Shown here: one piece after another, positions 43,338-53,214 of the stretch | Position numbering within the stretch: position 1 is the first letter of the stretch | How the letters are laid out: each line of letters opens with the position of its first letter | Origin: Photobacterium profundum SS9 | GTDB lineage: Bacteria > Pseudomonadota > Gammaproteobacteria > Enterobacterales > Vibrionaceae | Direction of reading: 5' to 3' | NCBI RefSeq assembly: GCF_000196255.1 | Contig: NC_006370.1 | Span: forward strand, 3,113,411 to 3,177,410 | Length of the DNA: 64,000 bases | Made by a program: the position numbers and the translations under genes | Notes under the pieces: generated by a model | Database searches by the model: none | Seen by the model: only the letters and a program-made list of their open reading frames with translations | What the model was told of the DNA's origin: nothing

Positions 43338-46300
43338 CTATGAGCTAGGCGGCAATTCACCATGCGTACTTCGGCCAACATAATCTTGCTGCATCGCTTT
43401 TTCCAGCTGAGCGGCAATATGACCCGGTGAGGTTGTTTTAGCACATAACAAACGGTACATCGCAGGGATAACCAATAGCGTGACCAGTGTGGCAAATGCC
43501 ATACCAAAGAACACCACAGTACCCACAGCCATTCGGCTTTCTGAACCAGCACCGGTCGACATGATAAGTGGAATAGCACCAAACAAAGTAGTGAATGCCG
43601 TCATCAAAATAGGACGTAAACGTCGTACTGATGCATCCACTATCGCTTGCTCAAATTCAATGCCTTTATCACGTAACTGGTTAGCAAATTCGACAATCAA
43701 AATACCGTTTTTGGTTACCATGCCAATCAGCATGATCATGCCTATCTGGCTATATATATTAAGCCCTTGCCCCATTATCCATAACCCTGCCATGCCGCCA
43801 AAGATCCCCATTGGCACCGTTAACATCACAACAAGAGGATTAATAAAGCTTTCAAACTGGGCTGCCAATACCAAATACGCAATCAGTAATGCCAAACCAA
43901 AGACCATAAAGATATCACTTTGGTTTTCACGGAAATCTTTCGATTCACCTGAATAGTTAATCGTGATATCACTCGGTAAAATATCAATCGCTTGTTGATC
44001 AAGAAAATCGAGAGCATTTCCCAAAGTATAACCATCATTCAGGTTACCTTTCAGCGTGATCGACTTTTGCTTATCGGTATGACTGAGTCGTTGAGGTGAC
44101 GCTATTTCCTCAATTTTAGTCACTGTATCGAGCGTAACTAACTGACCAGTCTTTGAGCGCAGATAAATTTGGCTAAGATCGGCAGAGCTATTAAAACTAT
44201 TTTCATCGCCACGAAGATAAACATCATATTCCTCGCCACGATCAACGTAGGTGGTTTCGCTACGCCCTCCCAGCATGATTTCTAAGGTTTCAGCAATATC
44301 TGCCGCCGGAATACCCAATTCAGCAGCTCGTTGACGGTTCACAGTCACCACCAATTCTGGCGTGGTTTCTGCGTAATCAAGATCGATACCATCCATTATT
44401 GGGCTATCTTCGGCAATGGTTTGCAGTTTTGTGGCCCATTGGAAAAGTTCTTCATAATCAGAGCCTCCCAATACAAACTGGATAGGCTCAGAAGAACCAC
44501 CACGGAAACCCGGCATCATAGGGCGTACCCAAACATCGGGAATACCTTGTAATGCTTTACTGATCTGACCCAGCGCTTGCTGAGCTGTAACATCACGATC
44601 AGCCCAATCTTCAAGCTGCATGATAACAAAGCCAGTCTGATCGCCCGCTCGCCCACCAAAAGCCGGAGTTTGTATACTCACCGATTTCAGCATGCCTTGA
44701 CCTAGCATGGGTAATAAACGTTGTTCAACTTCGTCCATATTACCAATCATACGGTTATAACTGGTGCCTTCAGCCCCTTTAACAAAGGCGAACAGCACAC
44801 CGCGATCTTCTTGTGGTGCTAATTGCGCGGGTACAATTTGCATTAAGCCATAACTCGCAGCCATACACCCAACAACAATAAACGGGGCAAAGTAACGGCG
44901 CTTTACCGACATTGCGACCACGTTGCGGTAACCATTTTCCAGTTTGCTAAACTGGCTATCAATCCACAGGTTGAATTTACCGGGTTTCACGTTGACTTTT
45001 AGCATTTTACTGCCCAATACAGGGGTCAGCGTTAACGCGATAATGGATGAGAAAATAACCGACATCGCTAGCAACACAGAGAACTCAGTAAACAGACGCC
45101 CAACCATGCCTTCCATAAAGGAAATAGGTAAGAAAACCATCACCAATACCGCAGTGGTCGCGACGACAGCAAAGCCAACTTCACGTGTCCCTTTATAAGC
45201 CGCGAGTAATGGCGATTCCCCTTTTTCGAGATGATGGAACATATTTTCAACCACCACGATGGCATCATCGACCACCAAACCAATCGATAGAATCAATGCC
45301 ATCAAGGTTAATAGATTGATCGAAAAACCCAAAAAGTACGCTGCAATAAAAGCTGAAATCAAAGAGACAGGTACGGTTACCGCAGGGATCAACGTCGCTC
45401 TTGCTTGGCCGATAAAGATGTACAAGACCAAGATCACCAATGCCCCAGTGATCAATAGAGTGCTATAGACTTCTGAAATAGAGCGATCGATAAATACTGT
45501 TGCATCATAATCGACGGCTAATGTCGTACCGGCAGGAATGAATTGCTGCATCCGATCCACTTCCGCATGCACATCTTTGGCGACATTCAAAGGATTCGCA
45601 TCAGACATGGTCACGATACCTAAACTTAAGTTCGCAACACCATTACTTTTAAAGGTGGAATTTTCATTTTCAGCGCCAACATCAATATCAGCGACATCTT
45701 TCAAATAGACAGGGGTACCGTCATCCGCTGTTCGCACCACCAAGTAATCAAAATCTTCAGGTGAAAGATATAAACGCGCCGTTCTAACCGACATAACTGT
45801 CGCATCGTTACGGACTTCACCTCCTGGCAGTTCAATGTTTTCATCTTGAAGTGTATCGACAATATCTTTGGTGGTAACCCCACGCCCCGCCATTAATGCT
45901 GGTTTTAACTTAACGTACATGACTTTGTATAAAGCCCCCGATAAGCTTACCGAACTCACACCATTAATTAAGCTAAAGCGATCTTCCAATACCCGTTGAG
46001 CGTAATCGGTCAGTTGAGTCCGATCCATCTCTGAAGATGTCAGGTTGATATAGATCGCGGGCTCACCCGAACCATTATCTTTCGACACAACAGGATCATC
46101 AGCTTCATCCGGTAGACGACGATTAGCACGTGCTACCGCATCACGGATATCACTTACCCCTTCAGTTAAATCCCAGTCCATTGAAAATTCAACAGTAATA
46201 CGAGACATACCATTTCGGGTTACCGACGTAATATTATCAATGCCACTAATACCAGACAGTTCATCTTCAATTGGGCTGGTCACTTGGCTTTCCATGACCG

Positions 46301-46469
46301 TCGCCGATGCCCCACTGTAATTCGTCATTACCGTAACAACAGGGTTTTCCACATCAGGCATTTCACGTACAGCTAGCTTAGAAAAAGAAACCATACCAAA
46401 AACACATAATAGTAAGCTCAGTACTATTGCGACCACAGGTCGTTTAACAGAGACATCAGATAACCACAT
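43338..46469 (-). CDS. RND-family multidrug efflux permease
   Basis: The 1043-residue inner-membrane protein has the RND layout: one N-terminal helix (SVKRPVVAIVLSLLLCVFGM), a large periplasmic loop, six helices from about residue 340, a second periplasmic loop from about 560 and six more helices from about 865. The relay motif GLVVDDAIVVVENMFHHLEKG in TM4 contains the two aspartates used for proton transfer. It forms a tripartite pump with the MFP encoded just upstream; a TolC-like partner must be elsewhere. The start overlaps the MFP stop (TAATG). The substrate cannot be told from sequence. Confidence 0.96.
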   Translation of the reverse strand: MWLSDVSVKRPVVAIVLSLLLCVFGMVSFSKLAVREMPDVENPVVTVMTNYSGASATVMESQVTSPIEDELSGISGIDNITSVTRNGMSRITVEFSMDWDLTEGVSDIRDAVARANRRLPDEADDPVVSKDNGSGEPAIYINLTSSEMDRTQLTDYAQRVLEDRFSLINGVSSVSLSGALYKVMYVKLKPALMAGRGVTTKDIVDTLQDENIELPGGEVRNDATVMSVRTARLYLSPEDFDYLVVRTADDGTPVYLKDVADIDVGAENENSTFKSNGVANLSLGIVTMSDANPLNVAKDVHAEVDRMQQFIPAGTTLAVDYDATVFIDRSISEVYSTLLITGALVILVLYIFIGQARATLIPAVTVPVSLISAFIAAYFLGFSINLLTLMALILSIGLVVDDAIVVVENMFHHLEKGESPLLAAYKGTREVGFAVVATTAVLVMVFLPISFMEGMVGRLFTEFSVLLAMSVIFSSIIALTLTPVLGSKMLKVNVKPGKFNLWIDSQFSKLENGYRNVVAMSVKRRYFAPFIVVGCMAASYGLMQIVPAQLAPQEDRGVLFAFVKGAEGTSYNRMIGNMDEVEQRLLPMLGQGMLKSVSIQTPAFGGRAGDQTGFVIMQLEDWADRDVTAQQALGQISKALQGIPDVWVRPMMPGFRGGSSEPIQFVLGGSDYEELFQWATKLQTIAEDSPIMDGIDLDYAETTPELVVTVNRQRAAELGIPAADIAETLEIMLGGRSETTYVDRGEEYDVYLRGDENSFNSSADLSQIYLRSKTGQLVTLDTVTKIEEIASPQRLSHTDKQKSITLKGNLNDGYTLGNALDFLDQQAIDILPSDITINYSGESKDFRENQSDIFMVFGLALLIAYLVLAAQFESFINPLVVMLTVPMGIFGGMAGLWIMGQGLNIYSQIGMIMLIGMVTKNGILIVEFANQLRDKGIEFEQAIVDASVRRLRPILMTAFTTLFGAIPLIMSTGAGSESRMAVGTVVFFGMAFATLVTLLVIPAMYRLLCAKTTSPGHIAAQLEKAMQQDYVGRSTHGELPPSS

Positions 46470-47578
46470 TAGACATCACTCTCCGCTGTTAGGGTCGAGC
46501 TTTGCGGCTTTTTTGCGGTTAGGTCATCCACCTTCAAACCATCACGCATATTCACTAAGCCTTGCACTACGATACGGTCACCGACCTCGATACCCGATTT
46601 AATCACTACTTCATTATCGATACGTGCGCCCAATATGACCTCGGTACGTGTCGCGATGCTTTCATCGTTCACTAAATAGACAAAACGTTTAGTGCCTGAA
46701 TATTCCAATGCTTGTACCGGAATAATCGCCGCTTCTTGTGGCACAAACCCAAGCGTTGCTGCCATTAACATGCCCGGTTTTAAGAATCCGGCTTGGTTAT
46801 CAAATAACACGCGTACTTTAATGTTAAGTGAATCCGTTTGTACGCGAGAATCAATGGCTTGAATTTCACCATTAAACGTTTTTCCAGCCCATGCTTGGTT
46901 AATGGCATTTACTTTCATGCCGACCGACAAGAATGATAGGTACTGCTCAGGAACCTGAATATCAAGGCGCATACCTGATAAGTCATCAAGCGTGAAGAGC
47001 TCACCGCCAACAGTTGCCATATGACCCACACTGTAATCAATTAAACCAACCGTGCCACCAAACGGGGCACGAATCGCATAATCACTCAATGCTGCTTTCG
47101 CCGCTTTTAATCGGGCTTCTGCAATATTTACGCTGGCTTGCATCGCATCTAGTTCAGTTTGGGTAATTGCCCCGCGCTTTACCAAACGTTCGAATTCTTT
47201 ATATTTACGTTTTTCATCATTCAGATAAGCTTGTGCTTCATCCAGTGCTGCCTCTGCTTTGGCATCATCAAGTTGAACCAGCAAATCACCTTTTTCAACT
47301 TTACTGTTCACTCGCACTGGAATGTCATCGATTTTAGCTGCAACTTCTGTCGCAATATAAACAGAGCGCTCAGCCTCTAACTTACCAATTAAAGAAAGTG
47401 ATTGAGCGATAGGATGAGAAGAGACCTCACCGGTTGTCACCGCAATAACGCGTGTTGAACCAGCTTTTTGTTCTGCAGCGTGAGCAGTGCCTTGAGAAAA
47501 GACACCATTTTGAATAGAGAAAACCCCACCGCCAGTCAACGCTGCAGTAACTAGAACAGCAACAACTATTTTTTTCAT
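46469..47578 (-). CDS. RND efflux periplasmic adaptor (membrane fusion protein)
   Basis: The protein of about 369 residues starts with an N-terminal membrane anchor or signal (MKKIVVAVLVTAALTGGGVF). A barrel-sandwich (lipoyl-like) half follows (IATEVAAKIDDIPVRVNSKVEKGDLLVQLDD), then a coiled-coil hairpin (AALDEAQAYLNDEKRKYKEFERL), the second lipoyl half (RAPFGGTVGLIDYSVG) and beta-barrel segments. It bridges the RND permease and an outer-membrane channel. The ATG at 47578 is chosen because it opens the signal sequence; the longer frame to 47671 adds an unlikely leader. Confidence 0.93.
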   Translation of the reverse strand: MKKIVVAVLVTAALTGGGVFSIQNGVFSQGTAHAAEQKAGSTRVIAVTTGEVSSHPIAQSLSLIGKLEAERSVYIATEVAAKIDDIPVRVNSKVEKGDLLVQLDDAKAEAALDEAQAYLNDEKRKYKEFERLVKRGAITQTELDAMQASVNIAEARLKAAKAALSDYAIRAPFGGTVGLIDYSVGHMATVGGELFTLDDLSGMRLDIQVPEQYLSFLSVGMKVNAINQAWAGKTFNGEIQAIDSRVQTDSLNIKVRVLFDNQAGFLKPGMLMAATLGFVPQEAAIIPVQALEYSGTKRFVYLVNDESIATRTEVILGARIDNEVVIKSGIEVGDRIVVQGLVNMRDGLKVDDLTAKKPQSSTLTAESDV

Positions 47579-47769
47579 GCTAAAACCACTAATAAAGGAC
47601 TGACTAAATGATATCTGAACCAATGCTGAAAGAGGGTAAAGAAGTGTAAAGTTAAGCAATAAACAGTACATCTCCGCCTATATGATGAAAAATCCAGCAA
47701 GCGCACAAGATTTATAAGGAAAAAGGTTTACAGGATCTAAATGTTTGTTATTATCCGCTCCGCACTTGT

Positions 47770-47854
<85 letters not shown>

Positions 47855-47952
47855 TTATTTAGAAAATAGTTATTACAATCTTAGTCACAAGGTTGATAAC
47901 GATAACGGTTTTCATAGCAAGACCGCTTGTAAGAACAAGCAGAAAATCCCGT

Positions 47953-48037
47953 GGAGGGATTCCCGAGTGGCCAAAGGGATCAGATTGTAAATCTGACGGC
48001 TCCGCCTTCGAAGGTTCGAATCCTTCTCCCTCCACCA
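47953..48037 (+). tRNA. tRNA-Tyr (GTA), copy 2
   Basis: An 85-base tRNA with acceptor GGAGGGA/TCCCTCC, anticodon GTA and encoded CCA. It is the second of six tandem copies, about 98 bases after copy 1. Confidence 0.98.
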
Positions 48038-48137
48038 TCATTTTGAAAATGGTTATCGCAACCTTATGTCACGAGGTTGAACAACGAAACGGTTTTCATC
48101 GCAAGACCGCTTGTAAAAACAAGCAGCAAAATCCCGT

Positions 48138-48223
48138 GGAGGGATTCCCGAGTGGCCAAAGGGATCAGATTGTAAATCTGACGGGCTCCGCCTTCGAAGG
48201 TTCGAATCCTTCTCCCTCCACCA
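48138..48223 (+). tRNA. tRNA-Tyr (GTA), copy 3, with one extra G in the variable arm
   Basis: This copy matches copies 2, 4, 5 and 6 except that the variable-arm start reads ACGGGCTCCG instead of ACGGCTCCG, giving 86 bases. All stems and the anticodon GTA are intact. The extra base lies in a loop-tolerant part, so it may still work, but identity recognition by TyrRS uses the long arm. Confidence 0.92.
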
Positions 48224-48323
48224 TCATTTTGAAAATGGTTTCGCAATCTTATGTCACGAGGTTGAACTACGGAACGGTTTTCATCGCAAGACCGCTTGTT
48301 GACTAACAATAAGCAAATCCCGT

Positions 48324-48408
48324 GGAGGGATTCCCGAGTGGCCAAAGGGATCAGATTGTAAATCTGACGGCTCCGCCTTCGAAGGTTCGAATCCTTCTCC
48401 CTCCACCA
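48324..48408 (+). tRNA. tRNA-Tyr (GTA), copy 4
   Basis: An 85-base tRNA with acceptor GGAGGGA/TCCCTCC, anticodon GTA and encoded CCA, with the same body as copy 2. Confidence 0.98.
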
Positions 48409-48537
48409 TCATTTTGAAAATGGTTATCGCAGCCTTTATCACAAGGTTGAACAACGAAACGGTTTTCATTGCAAACTGCTTTACTGAAAGACAGTTTGTA
48501 GAAAAATCGCTTGTAAAAAAACAAGCAGAAATCCCGT

Positions 48538-48622
48538 GGAGGGATTCCCGAGTGGCCAAAGGGATCAGATTGTAAATCTGACGGCTCCGCCTTCGAAGGT
48601 TCGAATCCTTCTCCCTCCACCA
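48538..48622 (+). tRNA. tRNA-Tyr (GTA), copy 5
   Basis: An 85-base tRNA with the same body as copy 2. The spacer before it is longer than the others, with an extra segment containing ACTGAAAGACAGTTTGTAG. Confidence 0.98.
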
Positions 48623-48722
48623 TCATTTTGAAAATGGTTATCGCAGCCTTTGTCACAAGGTTGAACAACGAAACGGTTTTCATCGCAAGACCGCTTGTGA
48701 AAAACAAGCAGACAAATCCCGT

Positions 48723-48807
48723 GGAGGGATTCCCGAGTGGCCAAAGGGATCAGATTGTAAATCTGACGGCTCCGCCTTCGAAGGTTCGAATCCTTCTCCC
48801 TCCACCA
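48723..48807 (+). tRNA. tRNA-Tyr (GTA), copy 6
   Basis: An 85-base tRNA with the same body as copy 2, the last of the array. A strong terminator begins seven bases after its CCA. Confidence 0.98.
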
Positions 48808-48813
48808 TCATCC

Positions 48814-48845
48814 AAGCCAGTTGCGCAAGCAACTGGCTTTTTTTG
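48814..48845 (+). terminator. rho-independent terminator of the tRNA-Tyr array
   Basis: AAGCCAGTTGC and GCAACTGGCTT form an 11-bp perfect stem with a GCAA tetraloop, followed by seven T. Confidence 0.96.
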
Positions 48846-48953
48846 TGCAAATTTATCACTATTTTAGTCTTTTTTTAGATATGCAGCGCAAAAAAACAGC
48901 TAAGATGAAAGATACATAAATACACTTAAGTGCATATTCCACAAAGGACGTGT

Positions 48954-50678
48954 ATGCCCGAACGAATGAAGCGCTTACCAACAATTGATTGGTCAAAACT
49001 AAAAATACTGGTTGTTGACGATCAGCGTACTGCTGCGGTTTTATTAAAAAGCTTGCTGAAAAATATTGGGATACATACCACCAATATCGATATGGCGTTC
49101 AGTTATGAAGAAGCCATTCGTTACTGTCAAAATAATCACTACCAGCTTCTACTAACAGATTATCACTTAAACAAAGCCCTCAATGGTAACGAACTCACGA
49201 CGTTACTACGCCAAAAGAAACTCTTATCTTCCGACTGCGGTATTCTCGTTCTCTCTGGTGATCATTCTAGGGAAGTCATTTTAACGACACTCAGTATTGA
49301 ACCAGATAGCTTTCTCTCTAAACCCATTACGATAGCTGGTCTAAAGCAAAAACTGGAAGAAATCTGTAATGATTGTGCTCAACGTAAACCCATTTACGCT
49401 GCACTTGAAAATAATGATATTCCACTCGCCATTCGTATTGCCAAGCAACAACTGAGTGAGTATGGGCATCATCATAAAATTGAAGGATTATTACTCGATC
49501 TGCTAATCGAACAAAAGGATTGGGAGCAAGTTAAACGACTGACAACATTGCTGATAATACAAAATCCAACCCATAAAATCAGTCTCGTTGATGCACGTAT
49601 TAGTTACCATGAAGGAGATATCAATACTGCAATCCACAAGCTACAACAGCTCGTCGCACGCTCTCCACTCTATGTCGATGCCTATGACTTTCTTTCACTA
49701 TATCAGGAAGAAAATAAGCAATATCACGATGCCCTTAGCAGTGCTAAACAGGCCTTAAACTATACACCCAGTGTGACTCATCGCGTCTTGCAAGTTGCTC
49801 AACTCGCAGCCAACCTTAATGACTCTGAGAGTTTGATAAAAGCCGGGAAAGTACTGGCATCTCATCTGCCCATTATTGATGTTTCTTGGGTAACCCGTTT
49901 TGCTGAATTTACCGCCATTTTTGAGCAACTGTACTTTGCTCAAACCTCGCACCGTCTACAACGACAGCTCATTCAACAATTAAAAGGTATTCATCAGCTG
50001 GCTATCAAGCGATTATTACCCATACAACAACCCTTCTTAACGCTCTATGGTCAGATAACACTGGCACGCTTTTTGTTAGCTAACGATCAACCTTTAAAAG
50101 CTAAGCGCCGACTGATGGTTAGCTTATCAGCACATTTTGACGCCATCACAAAACTGCCTTCTGTAATATTAATCGAAATATTGCCAGCATTGTTCCACCT
50201 TGGTGAAGCACAACTAATTTTTGATATTTACCAAGTATTTAAACAACGTGACCGTATTGATGGGCATAGCAAAAACCGACTTACAGAACTCAAGAAAAAT
50301 ACCACATCGATTAATAGTATCCGCGCCTTGATGATTGACTTGAAAGAAGCAAAAATGCTATTAGAACAAGATCACATTGCAGATCTTGTGACTTTGCAGC
50401 ATTACAATGACATCATCAGCCGCTACCCACTCTGTAGCGAAGCTCACCTTGGGCGCCTACAAAGCCTTTATCAATTAAACCTTTATGATCAAGACAAGAT
50501 CAAAGAAAGTATAAAGGCGATTAATATGATGCCACTGCCTAGTGCACTTGCAGAATGGCGAACCAATATATTTCAATGCTTATTGATAAAAATGGCAAAA
50601 ACGCAGCATAACATCACCATTGATCCTTACCTGCGTCGTTACCACAGTAAAAATACCGTCACCACTTTTATCTCTTGA
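48954..50678 (+). CDS. response regulator with TPR-like output region
   Basis: The protein of about 574 residues starts with a receiver domain (about residues 14-135): KILVVDDQRTA holds the acidic pair, LLTDYHL the phospho-aspartate and FLSKPIT the conserved lysine. The remaining 430 residues are helical with TPR-like repeats (for example DAYDFLSLYQEENKQYHDALSSAKQAL) and no DNA-binding or enzymatic domain. It resembles Vibrio REC-TPR regulators such as VieB, which act by protein contact. AAGGA six bases before the ATG at 48954 decides the start. No histidine kinase gene is adjacent. Confidence 0.85.
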   Translation: MPERMKRLPTIDWSKLKILVVDDQRTAAVLLKSLLKNIGIHTTNIDMAFSYEEAIRYCQNNHYQLLLTDYHLNKALNGNELTTLLRQKKLLSSDCGILVLSGDHSREVILTTLSIEPDSFLSKPITIAGLKQKLEEICNDCAQRKPIYAALENNDIPLAIRIAKQQLSEYGHHHKIEGLLLDLLIEQKDWEQVKRLTTLLIIQNPTHKISLVDARISYHEGDINTAIHKLQQLVARSPLYVDAYDFLSLYQEENKQYHDALSSAKQALNYTPSVTHRVLQVAQLAANLNDSESLIKAGKVLASHLPIIDVSWVTRFAEFTAIFEQLYFAQTSHRLQRQLIQQLKGIHQLAIKRLLPIQQPFLTLYGQITLARFLLANDQPLKAKRRLMVSLSAHFDAITKLPSVILIEILPALFHLGEAQLIFDIYQVFKQRDRIDGHSKNRLTELKKNTTSINSIRALMIDLKEAKMLLEQDHIADLVTLQHYNDIISRYPLCSEAHLGRLQSLYQLNLYDQDKIKESIKAINMMPLPSALAEWRTNIFQCLLIKMAKTQHNITIDPYLRRYHSKNTVTTFIS

Positions 50679-50725
50679 TCTGCAAGCTTGCACTTATTAC
50701 AAAGAACAAGCTCACAACATTAATA

Positions 50726-51688
50726 TTAAATAGTATCCCGACCATGAAGCGTAATAAGATCGAGTGCTGGTCCCATAGGGACAATACCCGTTGGGTTAAT
50801 CATGGTATGACTAAAATAATAATGACGTTTAATATGATAAAAATCGACGGTTTCAGCAATACCTGAAAATTGGTATAACTCCTTCATATAACCTTGAATA
50901 TGAGGGTAATCCACAATACGTTTTAAGTTACATTTAAAATGCCCAACATAAACAGCATCAAAACGGATTAAGGTCGTAAATAAGCGCCAGTCAGCTTCAG
51001 TTAATTGTTCTCCGGCTAAATAACGATTTGTCGCTAAATGTGTATCTACGGTATCAAGGGCTGAAAACAGCTCAGAAAAAGCATCTTCATACGCTTCTTG
51101 CGTGGTCGCAAACCCGCAACGGTATACCCCATTATTAATGGCTGGGTAAATATAATCATTCCATTGTTCGATAACAGGATGGAGTGCTTGCGGGTAATAA
51201 TCATCATGATTACCCGTTAAATCATTAAACGCAGTATTAAACATTCGGATAATTTCTGACGATTCATTGCTCACAATTGTTTGTGTCTGCTTATCCCATA
51301 ATACAGGCACAGTCACACGCCCCGAATAATCCGGTTTTGCTTGGGTATATACCTGATGCATGAAATTGAAACCGTAAAGGGGTTCAGGTTCATCAAATAC
51401 CCAACCTTTTTCTAACATATCGGCACTGACAAACGTCACATCAATATGAGGGGCTAATCCTTTTAACTGACGAAAAATAAGCGTGCGATGAGCCCAAGGG
51501 CAAGCCAATGACACGTACAAATGGTAACGTCCAGATTCAGCTTTAAAGCCTTGTTGACCATCAGGGCCATTCTCACCGTTTGCTGTTAACCAGTGACGAA
51601 ACCCAGCATCTTCACGAACAAATTTGCCATCGCTTGTGTCTGTGTCGTACCACACATCGTGCCATACACCTTTAACTAATTTGCCCAT
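50726..51688 (-). CDS. yqjG: glutathionyl-hydroquinone reductase (Xi-class GST, YqjG family)
   Basis: The 320-residue protein has the catalytic SLACPWAHRTLIFRQLKGL motif with the CPWA cysteine near residue 60. Further family features are PVLWDKQTQTIVSNESSEIIRMF, a GST C-terminal domain (EQLTEADWRLFTTLIRFD) and the C-terminal HYYFSHTMINPTGIVPMGP. These enzymes reduce glutathionyl-hydroquinones and are cytoplasmic. It is convergent with the REC-TPR gene and appears monocistronic. Confidence 0.95.
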   Translation of the reverse strand: MGKLVKGVWHDVWYDTDTSDGKFVREDAGFRHWLTANGENGPDGQQGFKAESGRYHLYVSLACPWAHRTLIFRQLKGLAPHIDVTFVSADMLEKGWVFDEPEPLYGFNFMHQVYTQAKPDYSGRVTVPVLWDKQTQTIVSNESSEIIRMFNTAFNDLTGNHDDYYPQALHPVIEQWNDYIYPAINNGVYRCGFATTQEAYEDAFSELFSALDTVDTHLATNRYLAGEQLTEADWRLFTTLIRFDAVYVGHFKCNLKRIVDYPHIQGYMKELYQFSGIAETVDFYHIKRHYYFSHTMINPTGIVPMGPALDLITLHGRDTI

Positions 51689-51854
51689 AACCCCACCCTT
51701 AACTCAAAAAACATTCAATTAGAGTATATGTGGGTTTATCAACAAGATCGGCAGTGATGAATTGATGGTGATGGTTGAAATTTTTGAATAAGCTGACGGC
51801 AGACTCGCTGCCGCAGTGCGTTAAGGCCATCAATAGTTAGAAGCAATATAGTCG

Positions 51855-52922
51855 TTATGCAAAACTGTAGCGTTTATGTACATACTCTGACGTAATACAT
51901 TGTAATGCACCATTATATGTAAGGTAGAAACTAAGCGCATCTCCAACTTGATAACAAGAAGTCGCATCAGTAATGTCGAGTATTAGGCAATTATGACTAC
52001 TACCGACAATGGTGACCCCATCATCAACTGGCGTTAACTGGCTAATATCGACATCTTGTTTACCTATCGCACATAGAGCTCTTAATCTGGCACCACGATC
52101 AGTGAAATAGAATTCATTGTCTAAAGTATCTAACTCAATAGAATGAAGCCGAATTGAAGACTTTTTTTTAATTTCAATCACTTCAGCTTGTAAGTACATT
52201 GGTACTTGCGATATATCGATGATGGACTCATTATCTAATCCCTCTCCCATGATCAACGACGCCCCTAGACGTAGTTGATTGAACCGTGCTGTTCCTTCTC
52301 TTGGCATCATCAACACAATACCAGTTACGCCTGCGCCCGAAATAGCATCTAAATCGCAGTAACTCCCCCATTCAGTATGCTCTTCCTGATGAACGGGCAG
52401 AATGTCACTGTCGGTCGTAGATTCAACCTCATGATAACACTTCAAATGACTGCCAATACCAACAAATGTGAGCCCTGGAAGCATCAGCACTAACTCCGCC
52501 AGTTCTTCAGTTTTAGAGTCATCGAAAGTCTTTTCATGCAGCTCGCCCAAATCATGCATAATAATAACTTCATGACGCTTATTCGCCTTTACTGCTGCTT
52601 GAGATAATGCCTCTAATACCGATCGCTCAGAGTGCAGTGAAATATCAGCATGGTATACCACCCCCTCTACTTCCGAGAGTAACGGCCGTCGGAGCAACAT
52701 TTTTCGGATCGGAAGATCTTTTAACTTCATCAGGTTTTGAATTTGCGTATCCCCGATGGTTTGGATCCCGCCAAATATCATCGCACGAACAATCGGCTCC
52801 GAACCTTCCACCAGCTTGGTTATACCCACTGGAATAATCCCTTTATTGCAACAAAGCTGAACCAGCTCACGAGTATTATTTTCGATTATTCGAAGGTTGA
52901 TCGATAAAGAGGGATATTGCAT
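51855..52922 (-). CDS. PLP-dependent alanine/ornithine racemase family enzyme
   Basis: The protein of about 355 residues begins MQYPSLSINLRIIENNTREL. The PLP lysine lies in VGITKLVEGSEP near residue 40, and further family features are IMHDLGELHEKTF, GIGSHLKCYHE, DAISGAGVTGIVLMMP and NQLRLGASLIMGE. This is the N-terminal alanine-racemase fold of the ornithine/amino-acid racemase group (Orr-like) rather than Alr itself. The substrate is not known. ATG at 52922 is preferred to an upstream TTG because it has AGG before it. A LysR-type gene follows the same direction upstream and may control it. Confidence 0.8.
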   Translation of the reverse strand: MQYPSLSINLRIIENNTRELVQLCCNKGIIPVGITKLVEGSEPIVRAMIFGGIQTIGDTQIQNLMKLKDLPIRKMLLRRPLLSEVEGVVYHADISLHSERSVLEALSQAAVKANKRHEVIIMHDLGELHEKTFDDSKTEELAELVLMLPGLTFVGIGSHLKCYHEVESTTDSDILPVHQEEHTEWGSYCDLDAISGAGVTGIVLMMPREGTARFNQLRLGASLIMGEGLDNESIIDISQVPMYLQAEVIEIKKKSSIRLHSIELDTLDNEFYFTDRGARLRALCAIGKQDVDISQLTPVDDGVTIVGSSHNCLILDITDATSCYQVGDALSFYLTYNGALQCITSEYVHKRYSFA

Positions 52923-53214
52923 ATGGGCTAACCTATAAATAACCAAAATCAAAAGAAACGGCAGTTATATAGATTTATTCGAGCTATTAAATAGTAATTT
53001 TATGATGTTTACTTATCCATTTAATAATGTAATCAAACAGAGTTTTATAAATAAACCAGTAGAGTGAGCAGCTAATGCATGCAAGACGTATTATTCGTTT
53101 AATAATCACACAGAGTGCATATAAAACAAGACTAACACACTATGCACTTGATTGATTATCAATATATTACTAAGAAGAACAAAATAATCAGTTCTTTCTT
53201 CTTAATAAACACTC

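Noticed and set aside
43338..47578. RND pump genes as part of the polysaccharide export machinery
   Set aside because: The proteins have standard multidrug RND permease and adaptor features and are separated from the glycan genes by unrelated metabolic genes and terminators.
47859..48867. Several open frames on both strands across the tRNA array, sharing nearly the same peptide
   Set aside because: They are translations of tRNA genes and their spacers; the repeated peptide mirrors the tRNA repeat and no ribosome binding sites are present.
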